64,000 bases of DNA, from positions 1 through 64,000 of the forward strand of contig CAZJMK010000001.1 of the NCBI GenBank assembly GCA_964547135.1, given 5' to 3'. Position numbers and translations under genes: made by a program. Below are positions 62,329-64,000 of this stretch, in pieces. Within the stretch, counting starts at the first letter, position 1; the number at the start of each line of letters is the position of its first letter. The stretch comes from JAJXSS01 sp964547135 (GTDB lineage: Bacteria > Planctomycetota > Phycisphaerae > Phycisphaerales > Phycisphaeraceae). The notes under the pieces are model-generated. The model was not told where the DNA came from and ran no database searches. It saw nothing but the letters and a program-made list of their open reading frames with translations.

Positions 62329-64000
62329 TCAGGTCAATACCTGCAGCTCTTCCAGCGAGAAACTGCTGTCCACGTTGTTGCCCAGCGCGGTGATGCGCAC
62401 GCGGGTCACGTTGCTGTAGCTTTGGCCGAAGTTGAACGTCTGGTACACGTCATCGGGGCCAAGGTTGCTGGTGGCACTGGTGGCCACGCGCACCCAGTTG
62501 CCGTTGATGTGCAGGTCCACATGGAATGTGTATTGACGATTGGTACTGTTGCCAAAGGCCAGGTTGATGCCGGTGAGCGTGAAGCTGCTGCCGCCGAAGT
62601 TGTAACTGACGTTCTGATTCAGACTGCTGGTGGTGGCCGCAGTGGTCAGACTGCCGTCGGCCCCGGCGGTGGCGTTGGTCCAGCCGCTGCTGTTGGCCAG
62701 CCACTTCACATCCACCGCGCTGGTGTTGGCGCCGACAAAGGCCGAGTTGCCACCGGTTCCGTTGGCACGCACACGGTAGTAGTAACGCACACCCGTGGTC
62801 AGCCCGGTATTGTCGAAGGTGGTGGCATTGGCGGCGGTGGTGGTGATCAACGACCAGTTGGACTGATCAGTACTGCGTTCGATGCGGAAGCCGGTTTCGT
62901 TGCCGGAGTTGTCAAGCCAGCGCAGACGGATCGTGGTGTTGCCGTAGGCCACGCCGTTGCGTGTGCCGCCCTTCATATCCAAGCCCTCTTTGGTACCGCC
63001 GAAGACGGTGTTGTTGACCGTGAGTGTGCCCACGCTGGTGCCGGGGGCGATGGTCGCCAGGTTGCCGCTGGCGCCGATGGCGCTGACCGTGCCCGCAATC
63101 GTGCCCGTGCCGCCCAGCGTACCGCCCGCTGCGATGCTCACTGCCGTGTTGGCCAGTGAACCGGTGACTTCGAGCGTGCCGCCGGTGACGTTGGTCGGCC
63201 CGGTGTAGGTGTTGGCACCGCTGAGGGTGAGCTTGCCGCCGGTGGACTTGGTGATGGCGAGAACTCGACTGCTGGTACCGTTGGAGATCACACCGCTGAA
63301 GGTGGACGAGCCGGTGACGGTGAGGGTCGAAGTGCCGGCGGTGGTCGCGGTCGATGTGACGCTGCCGGCACCGCTCAGGGTTGCGACCTGCTGGCTCTGG
63401 GTGTGCATATCCAGCGACGCACCCGAAGCGATGGTGAGGTCGGTGGCGGTGGGCAGACGGTTGTTGCCGCCGCGGATGCTGATGGAGCCGGCATTGATGG
63501 TGGTGCTGCCCCCGTAGGTCGCATTGTTGCCAATCCACATCGCACCGCTGCCCGCTTTGACCAGCGAAGCGGTGGCGTTGCTTACCGAAGAACTGAAAAC
63601 GCCCGTAAACTCGGTGCGGGTGCCGTTGGTGGTGAAGGTCCGTGTGCCTCCGAGCAGGTCCACGGCTCCGCTCATGGTCCCGGTGCCGATGTTGTCAATG
63701 GTCAGATCGCCGTTGAGGTCGATGGCGTTATTGAAGTTCGGGTTGCCCGAGTTGCGGGTGATCACGCCGCCGCCGGACTGGACGGTGATCTTGCCGGTGC
63801 CCACCTGTACGTTGCCGTTGCCCTGAAGGGTCGCGCCGTTGTCAATGGAGATGGCGCCCAGCCCGGTGCTGGACACACTGAACTGCAAGGTGCCGCCGGT
63901 GATGCTGATGGCGTTGCTGCTGCCGGTGATGAGTTGATCGATGATGGCGGTACCCGCGCCGGACTTGGAGATCGCGCCGTTGACGGTGAAGGTCTGGGGC
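62329..64000 (-). CDS. Secreted PATR-repeat protein with fibronectin III domain (5' end outside window)
   Basis: The frame is open to the window edge; at least 557 residues are visible, the C-terminal part. It is Gly/Thr/Ser/Asn-rich beta-solenoid sequence with several autotransporter-associated repeats, the clearest being GGKLTLSGANTYTGPTNVTGGTLEVTGSL. A fibronectin III-type domain (IRLRWLDNSGNETGFRIERS; TTGVRYYYRVRANGTGGNSA) and a beta-sandwich tail ending NVDSSFSLEELQVLT follow. No PEP-CTERM or beta-barrel follows, so surface anchoring must differ or be absent. Likely a large adhesin or matrix protein outside the cell. A strong terminator lies downstream. Confidence 0.85.
   Translation of the reverse strand, partial: PQTFTVNGAISKSGAGTAIIDQLITGSSNAISITGGTLQFSVSSTGLGAISIDNGATLQGNGNVQVGTGKITVQSGGGVITRNSGNPNFNNAIDLNGDLTIDNIGTGTMSGAVDLLGGTRTFTTNGTRTEFTGVFSSSVSNATASLVKAGSGAMWIGNNATYGGSTTINAGSISIRGGNNRLPTATDLTIASGASLDMHTQSQQVATLSGAGSVTSTATTAGTSTLTVTGSSTFSGVISNGTSSRVLAITKSTGGKLTLSGANTYTGPTNVTGGTLEVTGSLANTAVSIAAGGTLGGTGTIAGTVSAIGASGNLATIAPGTSVGTLTVNNTVFGGTKEGLDMKGGTRNGVAYGNTTIRLRWLDNSGNETGFRIERSTDQSNWSLITTTAANATTFDNTGLTTGVRYYYRVRANGTGGNSAFVGANTSAVDVKWLANSSGWTNATAGADGSLTTAATTSSLNQNVSYNFGGSSFTLTGINLAFGNSTNRQYTFHVDLHINGNWVRVATSATSNLGPDDVYQTFNFGQSYSNVTRVRITALGNNVDSSFSLEELQVLT

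Noticed and set aside
62266..63159. Glycine/alanine/valine-rich plus-strand frame of about 297 codons
   Set aside because: Antisense of the Gly/Thr-rich PATR repeats; the terminator at 62223-62254 also supports the minus-strand gene.

Overview
The window looks like a chromosomal segment of a planctomycete, most likely of the Phycisphaerae type. The case rests on seven sulfatase genes or remnants, large parallel beta-helix proteins, pseudopilins with an H-X9-DG signature, PEP-CTERM tails, an autotransporter-repeat (PATR) protein, a PurS-PurL fusion and a flagellar operon with sigma-54-type promoters. GC content is moderately high. No rRNA, tRNA, CRISPR array, transposase or phage gene was recognised.

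Layout. 1-8555 holds metabolic genes: a class III aminotransferase, a VOC protein, a GH2 glycosidase divergent from an AraC regulator, a heparinase-like lyase with an Ldh-family dehydrogenase, and a GNAT enzyme. 8600-11300 is a decaying locus: an AraC tail, a shattered beta-helix gene, a LacI DNA-binding domain fused in frame to a pseudopilin, and a truncated PEP-CTERM gene. 11439-13956 is a PadR regulator with a membrane protein. 14242-28809 is mixed: a zinc-ribbon protein, an adenylate-forming enzyme, PurSL, a beta-mannosidase, a glycosyltransferase/TPR membrane pair, a coiled-coil protein, a Nif3 protein and a small membrane protein.

29326-42395 is one flagellar block on the plus strand: small ORF, flgF, flgG, flgA, flgH, flgI, flgJ-like, flgN, flgK, flgL, fliW, csrA, fliC. 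Textbook GG-N10-GC sigma-54 elements precede its first gene and the flagellin gene. FliW, CsrA and flagellin form the known partner-switch that ties flagellin translation to export.

43989-62062 is a carbohydrate-sulfate catabolic region: a pseudopilin, seven sulfatase genes or remnants, two Gfo/Idh/MocA oxidoreductases, a 1093-residue beta-helix protein and a GH28-like glycosidase. Together they suggest attack on a sulfated, uronate-rich polysaccharide; the substrate cannot be read from sequence. The last 1.7 kb is a secreted PATR/fibronectin-III protein that runs off the window.

Two themes stand out. First, the intergenic DNA is packed with at least eight families of short palindromic or mosaic repeats, often stacked side by side, and one has entered the reading frame of purL. 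Second, lesions are frequent: in-frame stops in a glycosyltransferase and two sulfatases, a frameshift in an A7 run, and a sulfatase that kept its signal peptide but lost its catalytic half. Either the accessory regions are eroding or the assembly has base errors; reads would decide.
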